A DNA stretch of 33,796 bases, taken from positions 1 to 33,796 of the forward strand of contig WGEZ01000138.1 of NCBI GenBank assembly GCA_015492515.1, given 5' to 3'. This DNA is from Nitrospirota bacterium. Lineage in GTDB: Bacteria > Nitrospirota > Thermodesulfovibrionia > Thermodesulfovibrionales > JdFR-85. The notes beneath the pieces were generated by a model, which worked only from the letters and a program-made list of their open reading frames with translations, did no database searches and was not told the origin of the DNA. Within the stretch, counting starts at the first letter, position 1. Each line of letters begins with the position of its first letter. Of this stretch, positions 13,362 to 22,151 are shown piece by piece. Made by a program: the position numbers and the translations under genes.

Positions 13362-15605
13362 ATGAGGTTTAGAGAAGGAAGGAGCTACGGGATCGTGGAG
13401 AGGAAGCCCGAAGGGGTGTTCAGGGTCCTCTGCCTGGGGGATTCCATGGTTTATGGTCAGGGGGTCGACAACGGCGAGACGCTGCCCTCGATGCTCGAGC
13501 GGTTTCTGAACCGTGCCGTCTGGAACCGCTGGGTGGAGGTGATAAACGAGGGCACGTGCGGTTTCTCCGTCTATGATGAATGGCATCAGTTCATCCAGAG
13601 AGGACATCGTCTTCGACCAGACCTGATCCTGTTGATACTGTCCAACAACGACGCCGAGCTCTTCGGGGTCCAGCAGGGGTATGTGGAGCACGTGATGGAA
13701 TGCTGGAGCAGAGAGGGTGTGCATCTGCCCTACTTCAGGTTGCTCCTCAAGGACGTCGCAAGGGAGCTGAAAGCCCTGAGGATCCCCGTACTCGTCTGCT
13801 TCTACGAGATATATGAAGGCGAACTGAGGGAGATATGCACCGCATCGATCAAGGAGGCCTGTGAATGGTCGGGACTGGACTTCCTGGACCTCTCGGTCGA
13901 CTTCCTCGGTGCCTCTTCGGCCCAGATGAACAGGGGCATGAGGGTCGACGATCTGGACGGGCACCCCTCTGCCCAGGCGCACCGGACCGCAGCACTCAGG
14001 CTGACCAGGCATCTGATACGCAAGGGTTACATCGGGGCTGAAAACGACCGCCTGACGCCCGAGGGGACGCTCTACGGCGGCCTCCTGAAGACCTCGGAGA
14101 GGATGTTGAGGGCTGGATATCGACCTCATGAGGTCCTGTACCGTCTGAGTGAGACGCTCCTGAGGAAGAGGGAGAGCAACCTCCGCCTGAGGCTCTCGGA
14201 GCCGGAACGCATGAGCGATGACGACTTCAGGGAGCTCCTCGCCGCGGTGAGGTCCCTCTACGAGAGGAGCCTGATCCTGCTGTCCTGGCAGGCGTATTCA
14301 ACAGTGCTCAGGTTTGAGAGGCAGCGATTCCTCACCGCCTGCCGCAACGCCGACAGGCTGATCCAATCACTCCTGAAGAAACTCTTCATCATCGAAAAGA
14401 ACCTGACTGGAGACCCGGAGCTCCGTTATCAGCCGGTTGCGGACGAATCGGTGGAGAAGAGGGAGCGTATCGATCCAGCGGCCTTCGAGTACGAGGTTGC
14501 CCGCTGGTTGACCCTTCTGGCCAGGGTGAACGAGACACTGTCGGTTTCACGGCCCCCTGCCTCTGAGGGGCTTGAGGGTCTCGCCGCGAGGATCGACCAC
14601 GGCATGGAAACGGAGAGGCACCACATAGGCGAGTACCTGGCCGAAGGCGAGAGGATCCTGAAGGCCTGTCAGCACGTCCTTTCACTCCATGATCACCTCT
14701 CTGGGCCGGGCAACGGAAACGGCGGCGAGGCCGGGGCCGCCGATCCTGTCCTGTCCGAGCTCTCAAGCCTTGCGGCGGAGGCTGGGCTTCTCCTCGAGCT
14801 GCTCCGGCTGGAGGAGGCCCAGGAGCCCCCTCCCCTTCCGGAACAGCCGGTCTGCCGTGTCGATGTCCTCCTGACGTCTGTTGCGGAAGAACCCTTCAAC
14901 CTCGTCGTCCGGCTGGACTCCCTGGTGCCCGACTATCCTGCCGTCGAGGATCATCGGATGGTACAGAACGACGGCGGCCTCCGGCGCTATCACTTCGAGT
15001 TCCCCCTCACCTGCCTGGGAAGATTCAGGCTCTCCTTCCCGGGTAACGGCAGGTCCCTGAGCCCCGACGACGGTATCCGCGTCGAGAGGATGGAGTTGAG
15101 CTCAGGCCGGAGGGCGATGACGATCGACGGAAGGGACCTCGTCCACGGCAGCGACGGCTCCCTTGAAACACCCCTCATCTGGGACCTCAACGGATCGGTC
15201 GAGACACCCGACGCCGTAGCCGACGGGATGAGGGATGAACTCTTTGCGGAGCTTCCGTACACGGAGTACAGGATACCGGAGGAGGAGATGGAAAAGGACG
15301 ACGGTTACTGTTACACCTTCAGCTTCAGGACGAGGGCGAGTTCCTTATTCACCGGCTCGAGGGTTTATCGCGGCATGAGACTGTTTGAAGACGGTCGGCC
15401 GTTGAGATTCGATCGGACACCCCGTTACGAGATCGTACGGCTCGGTGGAGGACGCTACTCCCTCACACCCGGGAAGGTCCTCTTCTCGTCTTCCGACAAC
15501 ACCGATCCCCGTACGAACGGAAGGGTCTACACCCTCCTTGTTCCCACGTTCGTATATCTCCTGGAGAACCTCTCCGATGGACAGATCGAGAGGTTCAGAC
15601 TGTGA
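13362..15605 (+). CDS. SGNH-hydrolase-like protein with long C-terminal extension
   Basis: A 747-aa protein. Residues about 18-220 are an SGNH/GDSL domain: GDSMVYGQGV with S28, the block II Gly in NEGTCGFS, SNND (94-97), and DGHPSAQAH (199-207) with the catalytic His. These enzymes remove or transfer acetyl or acyl groups on glycans. Residues about 220-480 are mostly helical, probably coiled coil. Residues about 500-747 look beta-rich (LLTSVAEEPFNLVVRLDSL and following), perhaps carbohydrate binding; I do not recognise this part. No signal peptide or membrane segment is visible, so it should be cytoplasmic. There is no good Shine-Dalgarno; the ATG at 13362 is used because the fold begins right after it. 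Confidence 0.75.
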   Translation: MRFREGRSYGIVERKPEGVFRVLCLGDSMVYGQGVDNGETLPSMLERFLNRAVWNRWVEVINEGTCGFSVYDEWHQFIQRGHRLRPDLILLILSNNDAELFGVQQGYVEHVMECWSREGVHLPYFRLLLKDVARELKALRIPVLVCFYEIYEGELREICTASIKEACEWSGLDFLDLSVDFLGASSAQMNRGMRVDDLDGHPSAQAHRTAALRLTRHLIRKGYIGAENDRLTPEGTLYGGLLKTSERMLRAGYRPHEVLYRLSETLLRKRESNLRLRLSEPERMSDDDFRELLAAVRSLYERSLILLSWQAYSTVLRFERQRFLTACRNADRLIQSLLKKLFIIEKNLTGDPELRYQPVADESVEKRERIDPAAFEYEVARWLTLLARVNETLSVSRPPASEGLEGLAARIDHGMETERHHIGEYLAEGERILKACQHVLSLHDHLSGPGNGNGGEAGAADPVLSELSSLAAEAGLLLELLRLEEAQEPPPLPEQPVCRVDVLLTSVAEEPFNLVVRLDSLVPDYPAVEDHRMVQNDGGLRRYHFEFPLTCLGRFRLSFPGNGRSLSPDDGIRVERMELSSGRRAMTIDGRDLVHGSDGSLETPLIWDLNGSVETPDAVADGMRDELFAELPYTEYRIPEEEMEKDDGYCYTFSFRTRASSLFTGSRVYRGMRLFEDGRPLRFDRTPRYEIVRLGGGRYSLTPGKVLFSSSDNTDPRTNGRVYTLLVPTFVYLLENLSDGQIERFRL

Positions 15606-15660
15606 TCATGGTGACGGCGGTGGTTGAGGCGGTGCAGTTGCTGTACGAGGGGAGAAGATC

Positions 15661-17487
15661 ATGTGCGGGATAACGGGTTTCGTCTCCTTCTCCGGCGGGA
15701 GGGTCGATGAAGGGATGCTCAAGGGCATGCGAGACAGCATCGCCTACAGAGGTCCCGACGACGCCGGCATCTACATATCGGGGGACCGGTCCGTCGGACT
15801 CGCCCACCGCAGGCTGGCGATCATCGACCTGTCACCCGCAGGTCATCAGCCCATGTCCAATGAGGACGGCAGCATCTGGATCACCTACAACGGAGAGGTC
15901 TTCAACTACCGGGAGCTGATGAGGCGGTTGAAGCGGTCCGGACACACCTTCAGATCCAACTGCGACACGGAGGTGATCATCCACCTCTATGAGGAGTACG
16001 GAACGGACTGTCTCGCTTATCTGCGGGGACAGTTCGCCTTCGTGATATGGGATTCCGTTAAAAGAAGGCTCTTCGGTGCGAGGGACCACCTCGGGATAAA
16101 GCCCCTTTATTACCGCTGGGACGGCTCGACCCTGGCCTTCGCTTCGGAGCTGAAGGCACTCCTGCCCGCAGCGGGAAAGGGCGAGATAGACTACGGCTCC
16201 GTCGTGGATTACCTGGTCCTTCAGTACATCCCGGCACCGAAGACGGTATACAGGGATATCAGGAAACTGGAGGCGGGCACATACTTCTGCGTCGAAGACG
16301 GGACGTTCAAGGTGAGAAGGTTCTGGCGACCGGAGCCGCTCCGGGGCCATCAACTTCCGGAGGAGATACTCGTGGAGAGACTGGATGAATTGCTGCACCA
16401 GTCCGTCAAGGGGCAGCTCGTGGCCGACGTCCCCCTCGGGGTCTTCCTCTCCGGAGGCGTGGACTCCAGCACCATAACCTATTACATGTCGAAGATCAAC
16501 AACGGACGGGTCCAGGCATTCTCGGTGGGGTTCGAGGAGCAGGAGTACAACGAGATCGAATACGCCGCCGGTACGGCAGGGCATCTCCAGAACGTGGACC
16601 ACCACAAGCTCCTCCTGAAGGCGGACAGGGCCTTCGAGATCATCCAGAGCCTCATAGAGTCCATCGACGAACCCTTCGCTGACCAGGCGATCGTGCCTAC
16701 GTATATGATGTCCAGGTATGCAAGGGAATCCGTCACGGTCTGCCTCTCCGGCGAAGGGAGTGACGAGATCTTCGGAGGGTATGACAGGTACAGGCTGGCG
16801 ATAGAGCGGGTCAAGAAGCTGGGCGAGCTTACGAGGTTCTATCCCGACCTGAGCCCCTACCTGCGGGACAGCCTCTCCGTCGAGTATCTGGACTATCTCT
16901 CCAGCCTCTGCTCCTTCAGGCCTGATGAGGTCTCTTCGGTGTTTACGGAGACGAAGTACATCTACAAGAGTTTCGCAACCTCGGCCTTCAGGGAGGGTTT
17001 TGCGGCCCTGGAGGCGATGGACGAGCTTGAACGCCTCCAGCGGTTCGACCTCAAGACCTATCTCGCCGACAACCTCCTCTTCAAGGTGGACAGGGCGAGC
17101 ATGCTCGCCTCCCTTGAGGTCAGGGTCCCCTTTCTCGAGCCCGAGCTCGTCAACTTCGGCTTGGGGCTGCCCTTCGAGATGAGATACAGGAGCCATCTGC
17201 AGAAATACATCCTGAAGAAGCTGATGGTGGACAGGGTCCCGAACAAGGTCGTATACAGGAGCAAGATGGGCTTCTCCGTGCCGATCTTCGTCTGGTTCCG
17301 GAAGGGGTTCTACGACTATCTGCGCGAGACCCTCCTGAGCAGGAGGGCGAGGGAGCGTGGCTGCTACAGGATCGCAGAGATCGAGAAGCTGCTCGATCCC
17401 GACATTTCCATGAGGGACAGGCGGAACTCCCTCAAACTCTGGTGTCTGCTGATCCTGGAGGAGTGGTTCAGGAGGTATCATGACTGA
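15661..17487 (+). CDS. asnB: Glutamine-hydrolysing asparagine synthase family amidotransferase
   Basis: A 608-aa AsnB-type enzyme. C2 of MCGITGF is the N-terminal nucleophile of the class II glutaminase, supported by RGPDDAG, AHRRLAIIDLS and NGEVFNYREL. The synthetase half has the PP-loop SGGVDSS (264-270) and CLSGEGSDEIFGGYDRY. It activates a carboxylate with ATP and amidates it with ammonia from glutamine. In surface-glycan clusters paralogues amidate uronic-acid carboxyls, so a sugar amide is as likely a product as asparagine. Length is normal. It overlaps the next gene by eight bases. Confidence 0.92.
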   Translation: MCGITGFVSFSGGRVDEGMLKGMRDSIAYRGPDDAGIYISGDRSVGLAHRRLAIIDLSPAGHQPMSNEDGSIWITYNGEVFNYRELMRRLKRSGHTFRSNCDTEVIIHLYEEYGTDCLAYLRGQFAFVIWDSVKRRLFGARDHLGIKPLYYRWDGSTLAFASELKALLPAAGKGEIDYGSVVDYLVLQYIPAPKTVYRDIRKLEAGTYFCVEDGTFKVRRFWRPEPLRGHQLPEEILVERLDELLHQSVKGQLVADVPLGVFLSGGVDSSTITYYMSKINNGRVQAFSVGFEEQEYNEIEYAAGTAGHLQNVDHHKLLLKADRAFEIIQSLIESIDEPFADQAIVPTYMMSRYARESVTVCLSGEGSDEIFGGYDRYRLAIERVKKLGELTRFYPDLSPYLRDSLSVEYLDYLSSLCSFRPDEVSSVFTETKYIYKSFATSAFREGFAALEAMDELERLQRFDLKTYLADNLLFKVDRASMLASLEVRVPFLEPELVNFGLGLPFEMRYRSHLQKYILKKLMVDRVPNKVVYRSKMGFSVPIFVWFRKGFYDYLRETLLSRRARERGCYRIAEIEKLLDPDISMRDRRNSLKLWCLLILEEWFRRYHD

Positions 17488-19291
17488 GGGATGCCGTTAT
17501 TGCGGCTGTGACACGATCGTCTCGGACTCCGTATTCACCCACAGCGGCAGGAGATACGAGGTGAGGGAATGCCTCGAGTGCGGTCTCTCCTCCCTGTACC
17601 CCTTCCCGGATCACTCCACCCTCAAGACCGCCCTGAGGATCTTCAGGAGGCATCTCCCCGGCTATGACCCCGGGTTCGACTGGAGATCCTTCTTCGCCAG
17701 AAGATACCTTGACGACGGCGATAAGGTCTTGAGCATCGGCAGAGAAGACGGAACCCTGCAGAACACGTTCATGAAGGAGAACCTCCATCTCGTTCAGTGC
17801 GATGCCTTCACCCCCGATGCACTCTCCTGCTTCTCGGACAACGAGTTCGACGCCGTCTTCGTTGAAGACAACATCGGTTTTGTGAAAGACCTGAGAGGCT
17901 TCCTCGACCAGATCAATAGAATCCTGAAGGACTCCGGGCTCGTCTCTTTCAGAACGAGGGACGCCTGCTCCAGGCTCAACAGGGACAGGGGCAGGGAGAA
18001 CTACCTGCTCGGAGACTTCAACTTCATGGGGAGGAGGTTCGTCCGAACCGTCTTCAGGAGACACTTCGGCTCGATCCCCACCTGCATAATGCAGGAGAAG
18101 TTCAACGACAGTTTCATCGTCGCCTACGGCCGGCTCAACAGCGGATGTGACAGATACTTCATGAGCGTGCTCATCCTGGTACATCATTATCTCTTCGCAA
18201 GGCTCGACGACGCCACGGGGCCGAGGGGAAGGGTGATGAACACCGTCGACATGCTCGACAGAAAGGGGGTCAAGGCGGACATATCCTTCTCACTCACACC
18301 CTATGTCGACGAAAACTATGACCTTGTACATCTGTTCCACAACGCCTGGGAGACGCAGGATGCGATATCGCAGATGCTTTCCGTGAAGGAGGCGGACAAG
18401 AAGGTCGTCGTTTCAACCATATACATGGACATGTCGGAGACGAACTTCATCATAAACGTCCTGGGCAGGATATTCAAGATGCCCGATGAGGACGAGAGGG
18501 AGGCCTTTCTGGAGATGCTGGCGCGGGGGGATCTGAAGGCCGGAAGGTTGCACCAGAAGATGCGCTTCTATGCGAGGTGGAACCTCGAGGAGGACCAGAG
18601 GGCGCTCCTTGAGATGGCCGACAGGCTGATCTGCTTCTCCTACACCGAGATGCGCCAGATGAGCCTGAACCTCGATCGTCAACGGCCCTTCTCCATTGTA
18701 TACAACTCTGCCGATGACGAGCTCTTCGGCGAGTCCGGCCCTGAGTACTTCATCGAGCGATACGGGGTGAGGGATTTCATCATATCGGCGGGACACCTGG
18801 AGTGGAGGAAGAACCAGCTCATGACCCTGTACGCGCTGAGGGACTACCCCGAGATACCGGTGGTGGTGGTCGGTGCTGAACAGGATGAGGAGTACCACGA
18901 GCTGTGCAGGTTGTGGGCGCACAAGAACACGATCTTCATCTCCCAGCTTAAGCACCGCCATCTCGCAAGCGCCTTCGCGGCGGCCAGGGCCCACGTCCAG
19001 CCGAGCTGGATAGAGGGGATCGCCCTGTCCACCATAGAGGCAGCGATGTGCGGATGCTCACCGGTCGTTGCAGACAGGGCGGGAGAGATCGAATACTACG
19101 GCGACCTCGGGTTCTACGTCAATCCCGGCTCGGCGGCCTCGATAAGGAAGGCCGTGCTCGCAGCATACGGCAACAACCACAACGTGAGGGAAGAGACCCG
19201 CAGGTTCGTCAGGGAGCGGTACAGCTTCAAGAGGGCCGTCGATATGACGATCGATGCATACCGGAAGGTGCTGGAGGCTGAGCGGTGTTGA
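17480..19291 (+). CDS. Zinc ribbon / methyltransferase-like / GT4 glycosyltransferase fusion
   Basis: A 603-aa fusion. CRYCGC and CLECGL (C5, C8, C31, C34) form an N-terminal zinc-ribbon of the kind seen before many glycan-cluster methyltransferases. Residues about 75-215 resemble a class I methyltransferase, but the SAM loop reads VLSIGREDGTLQ instead of GxGxG, so it may be inactive. Residues about 226-600 are a GT-B domain with AGHLEWRKNQ and ARAHVQPSWIEGIALSTIEAAMCGCSPV, the GT4 donor-site motif. It overlaps asnB by eight bases and the next gene by seven. Transferase activity is likely; methylation is doubtful. Confidence 0.8.
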   Translation: MTEGCRYCGCDTIVSDSVFTHSGRRYEVRECLECGLSSLYPFPDHSTLKTALRIFRRHLPGYDPGFDWRSFFARRYLDDGDKVLSIGREDGTLQNTFMKENLHLVQCDAFTPDALSCFSDNEFDAVFVEDNIGFVKDLRGFLDQINRILKDSGLVSFRTRDACSRLNRDRGRENYLLGDFNFMGRRFVRTVFRRHFGSIPTCIMQEKFNDSFIVAYGRLNSGCDRYFMSVLILVHHYLFARLDDATGPRGRVMNTVDMLDRKGVKADISFSLTPYVDENYDLVHLFHNAWETQDAISQMLSVKEADKKVVVSTIYMDMSETNFIINVLGRIFKMPDEDEREAFLEMLARGDLKAGRLHQKMRFYARWNLEEDQRALLEMADRLICFSYTEMRQMSLNLDRQRPFSIVYNSADDELFGESGPEYFIERYGVRDFIISAGHLEWRKNQLMTLYALRDYPEIPVVVVGAEQDEEYHELCRLWAHKNTIFISQLKHRHLASAFAAARAHVQPSWIEGIALSTIEAAMCGCSPVVADRAGEIEYYGDLGFYVNPGSAASIRKAVLAAYGNNHNVREETRRFVRERYSFKRAVDMTIDAYRKVLEAERC

Positions 19292-22149
19292 GGATACACC
19301 TCGTATACCAGTGGTACACACCGGCCATGGTCAGGAGACTGCTACGACCTCTCGAGATCCTGGAGGAGGCCGGGCGTATCGAGCTCTCCTGCTACAGCGC
19401 CTCTGGGTACAGGAACGTCCTCGTCTCCGGTGCCGACGTGATCATCTTTTCGAACATCGTCTGCCGGACGGCGACGGTGACGGCGGAGGAGGCGAGGCTG
19501 AAGGGTGTCAGGATGATCTATGACGAGTCTCTTGAGTCCGGCTCAGACGGCCCCTCCCACGGCTTCATCCGCGATTACTACCACGACGTCAGGGCCCGCA
19601 ACGTCAGGGACCGTCTCTTGAGAACCGTCGATGCGGTAATCTCTCCGGAGGCGACGATCGTGGAGAGGCATCCCCACATAAGGGGGCGTTGTCATGTCAG
19701 GGAGAAGATCAGCCCGGACTGGCTGTACGACACCCTGAAGGCCGTCAGCCCCGTACGGGCACGGGACGGCGGTCTCTCCAAGAGGATCCTCTTCATCACC
19801 CCGACGCTGATGTGGCCCTATCAGCAGATCGCAGACCTGATGGCCGAGGAGCTCATGAGGATGGGGCATGATCTCCATCTCTTCACCGTCAACCCCCCGG
19901 GGTTCCTCTATCAGACCCTCTGCAAACCCGGGCTCTTCGAGGAACGCCTGGTGAGAAGGATCGTCGATTATTCAGAGGATGCCTATAAGATACCCCTCCT
20001 GATCGACAGGACGGAGCCTGACGTCGTCCTTACCATCCAGGGCTATGTGATACCGCGGCAGATACTGAAGGAGATAAAGAAGCGCGGTGTCCCGTCCGCC
20101 GTCTGGTTCATGAAGGAGCCTTACGATACCATGAGGAGTTGTTCCTACGGCAGATACTTCACCCATGTATTCCTGCAGGACAGGGCCTCCCTCATGTATC
20201 ACAGGCGCTACGGCAACCCGAACAGCTTCTATCTGCCCCATGGATCAGCCCCGGTCATTGAGGACGCTCCTCCGAACGGTGACGACCGCTACAGATACGG
20301 GCTCTCTCTGACGGGAACCCCCACGGAGGATCGGGTGAGGCTCGTACGAGGCCTCCGGGAGGCCGGCATGGAGGTGACCGTCGCAGGGCCCGGATGGGAA
20401 GGGGTGGAGGAGGTGAACGTCCGGCGGATCCGATCTCACAGGGACAGATGCGACCACTTCAGGTCCTCCCTCGTCAACATCAACCTCCACGGCACGGAGC
20501 GGTCCTCGTACAATCCCTGGCAGCTGAAGGCGTACAGCCCGAACCTCGAAACCTTCGACATCTCGGCATCCGCCGCATTCCAGCTCGTGGATGACCGTCG
20601 AGAAGGCGTCAAGGAGTGTTTTGAGCCGGGGAAGGAGATCGTCCAGTTCTCCGACGTAAGCGACTGCATCGAGAAGGCGAGGTATTACCTGGAGAACGTG
20701 GAGGAGGTGAAGGCGATAGCCTCTTCAGCCCATGAACGGGCATGCAGGGAACACGGCTACAGACACCGTATCGAGTTCATATTGAAGACCGTCGAGGATA
20801 TCGGCCCGGAACCCGAGGGCCGGTGCCATTACAGGATGGGCTACGTCCAGTTCTCGTCGGAGGTCCCTGAGTCCGTGGATCTGCTGCCTGACTCAGCCAC
20901 GCTGACCGCCGTATCGGAGGACTCCTCGAGGTTGTACATAGAGAACAAGATGCGCGTCATACAGTGCCGCCGTGAAGAAGGCTTCTCATCGGCCCTGAAC
21001 GGCGCCGTCCTGAACACCCCCTCCGATCACATCGCCGTTGGTCCGTCGGGGCTGTGGCACAGGCATTCAGAGATCACTTCCCTCGTCGACGGATTTCTCG
21101 AGGACCTGCAGCTTGGAGCCCTTCTGTTGAGGGACCCGGAGGGCGGTGAGATCACCGGCATCGTGATGCCCGCAAGGGTGCTCATGGATGCGGGCAGCTT
21201 CAGGTACGGAAACGCTGAACGATCCCTGCTGGACATCCGATACAGGTTGGAGGAGGCCGGACTGGTCGTCAAAGAGACGCCCTTTGCATCCTCCCCGCTC
21301 GCCGGGTCGATCTTCTCCCTCCCCGCCACAGAGGCCGAGGAGAAGGAGTTCCTGAGGGAGTGGACCGGGACGCCTGCCGAAAGGTTGACCGCCTCCAGGC
21401 TGCTCGGCCTCGTCCTCGACAACCCGGAGAGGCTCGACGAAGGGGAGGCGACAAGGAGCATACAGAAGACGGTGGAGGTCTGTCCCGGGTTTCTGAAGGG
21501 CCGCGAGTACCTGGCGAGGCTTTACCTGAAGCAGGGCAAGGCCTCCAGGGCGATCGGACATCTCGAATTCATATGGGAGAGCAACCCCGGGGACGGACAG
21601 ACCGGGCTCCTCCTCTCCTTGGCCCTCATCATGAAAAAGGAGTTCCACAGGGCCTCGTCGATACTGGAGAGGATCCTGGACACCGATCTTGAACCCTCGC
21701 TCAAGGCGAGCGCCCTCTATCAGAAGGGCCTGCTGCTGAAAGGGGACAACGACGTCGACCGCGCCATGGAGTGTTTCAACCTCGCCCTCGGGACTGATCC
21801 GACGCACCTGAATGCGATGAGGGAGCTCGCCATGATCTGTATCGAGCTCGGCAGGCCGGAGGAGGCCCTGGAGCTCATGAAGGCGAGGTTGTCCTTCCTC
21901 GTCAGCGAAGAGACGCTGAACGACGTCGGCGCCGCATACTGGATGAGGGGTGAGAAGGAGGAGGCCTATCAGTACTTCCTCAAGGCCCTCGAGTCGGACC
22001 CGGCCTCAAAGAGCGCCGTCGTCAACGCCGTCACCGCGGCTGTAGAGCTCGGCCGTGATCCCGAAGAGGTGAGGGACCTTCTCGTCGGATACCTCAATCA
22101 CCATCCCGATGATCTGGAGGCGTGGAGGCTCCTTGAAGGCATGAGGTAG
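19285..22149 (+). CDS. CgeB-like glycosyltransferase with central unknown domain and C-terminal TPRs
   Basis: A 954-aa protein. Residues about 1-160 look like a Rossmann-type N-terminal glycosyltransferase half. Residues about 165-500 form a CgeB/Glyco_trans_1_2-like unit (RILFITPTLMWPYQQIADLMAEELMRMGHDL, NINLHGTERSSYNPWQ, SASAAFQLVDDRREGVKECFEPGKEI). Residues about 505-700 may be a degenerate GT2-like domain (VAVGPSGLWHRHSEI) that I cannot place. From about 710 to the end are tetratricopeptide repeats (LYLKQGKASRAIGHLEFIWESNPGD, ALYQKGLLLKGDNDVDRAMECFNLALGTDP). TPRs beside a transferase suggest a scaffold for the acceptor protein. GGAGG at 19273-19277 supports the GTG at 19285, overlapping the previous gene. 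Confidence 0.75.
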   Translation: MLRIHLVYQWYTPAMVRRLLRPLEILEEAGRIELSCYSASGYRNVLVSGADVIIFSNIVCRTATVTAEEARLKGVRMIYDESLESGSDGPSHGFIRDYYHDVRARNVRDRLLRTVDAVISPEATIVERHPHIRGRCHVREKISPDWLYDTLKAVSPVRARDGGLSKRILFITPTLMWPYQQIADLMAEELMRMGHDLHLFTVNPPGFLYQTLCKPGLFEERLVRRIVDYSEDAYKIPLLIDRTEPDVVLTIQGYVIPRQILKEIKKRGVPSAVWFMKEPYDTMRSCSYGRYFTHVFLQDRASLMYHRRYGNPNSFYLPHGSAPVIEDAPPNGDDRYRYGLSLTGTPTEDRVRLVRGLREAGMEVTVAGPGWEGVEEVNVRRIRSHRDRCDHFRSSLVNINLHGTERSSYNPWQLKAYSPNLETFDISASAAFQLVDDRREGVKECFEPGKEIVQFSDVSDCIEKARYYLENVEEVKAIASSAHERACREHGYRHRIEFILKTVEDIGPEPEGRCHYRMGYVQFSSEVPESVDLLPDSATLTAVSEDSSRLYIENKMRVIQCRREEGFSSALNGAVLNTPSDHIAVGPSGLWHRHSEITSLVDGFLEDLQLGALLLRDPEGGEITGIVMPARVLMDAGSFRYGNAERSLLDIRYRLEEAGLVVKETPFASSPLAGSIFSLPATEAEEKEFLREWTGTPAERLTASRLLGLVLDNPERLDEGEATRSIQKTVEVCPGFLKGREYLARLYLKQGKASRAIGHLEFIWESNPGDGQTGLLLSLALIMKKEFHRASSILERILDTDLEPSLKASALYQKGLLLKGDNDVDRAMECFNLALGTDPTHLNAMRELAMICIELGRPEEALELMKARLSFLVSEETLNDVGAAYWMRGEKEEAYQYFLKALESDPASKSAVVNAVTAAVELGRDPEEVRDLLVGYLNHHPDDLEAWRLLEGMR

Positions 22150-22151
22150 CC

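Noticed and set aside
15608-15673. 21-codon ORF between the SGNH gene and asnB
   Set aside because: No Shine-Dalgarno, very short, and overlaps the asnB start in another frame; chance is the simplest explanation.
15832-17481. 549-aa minus-strand ORF opposite asnB, and similar long antisense ORFs at 31990-33630, 22578-24200 and 13023-14129
   Set aside because: They are mirror frames of confidently identified genes, consist of Pro/Gly/Val/Leu/Glu-rich sequence without recognisable domains, and arise from GC-biased codon use.
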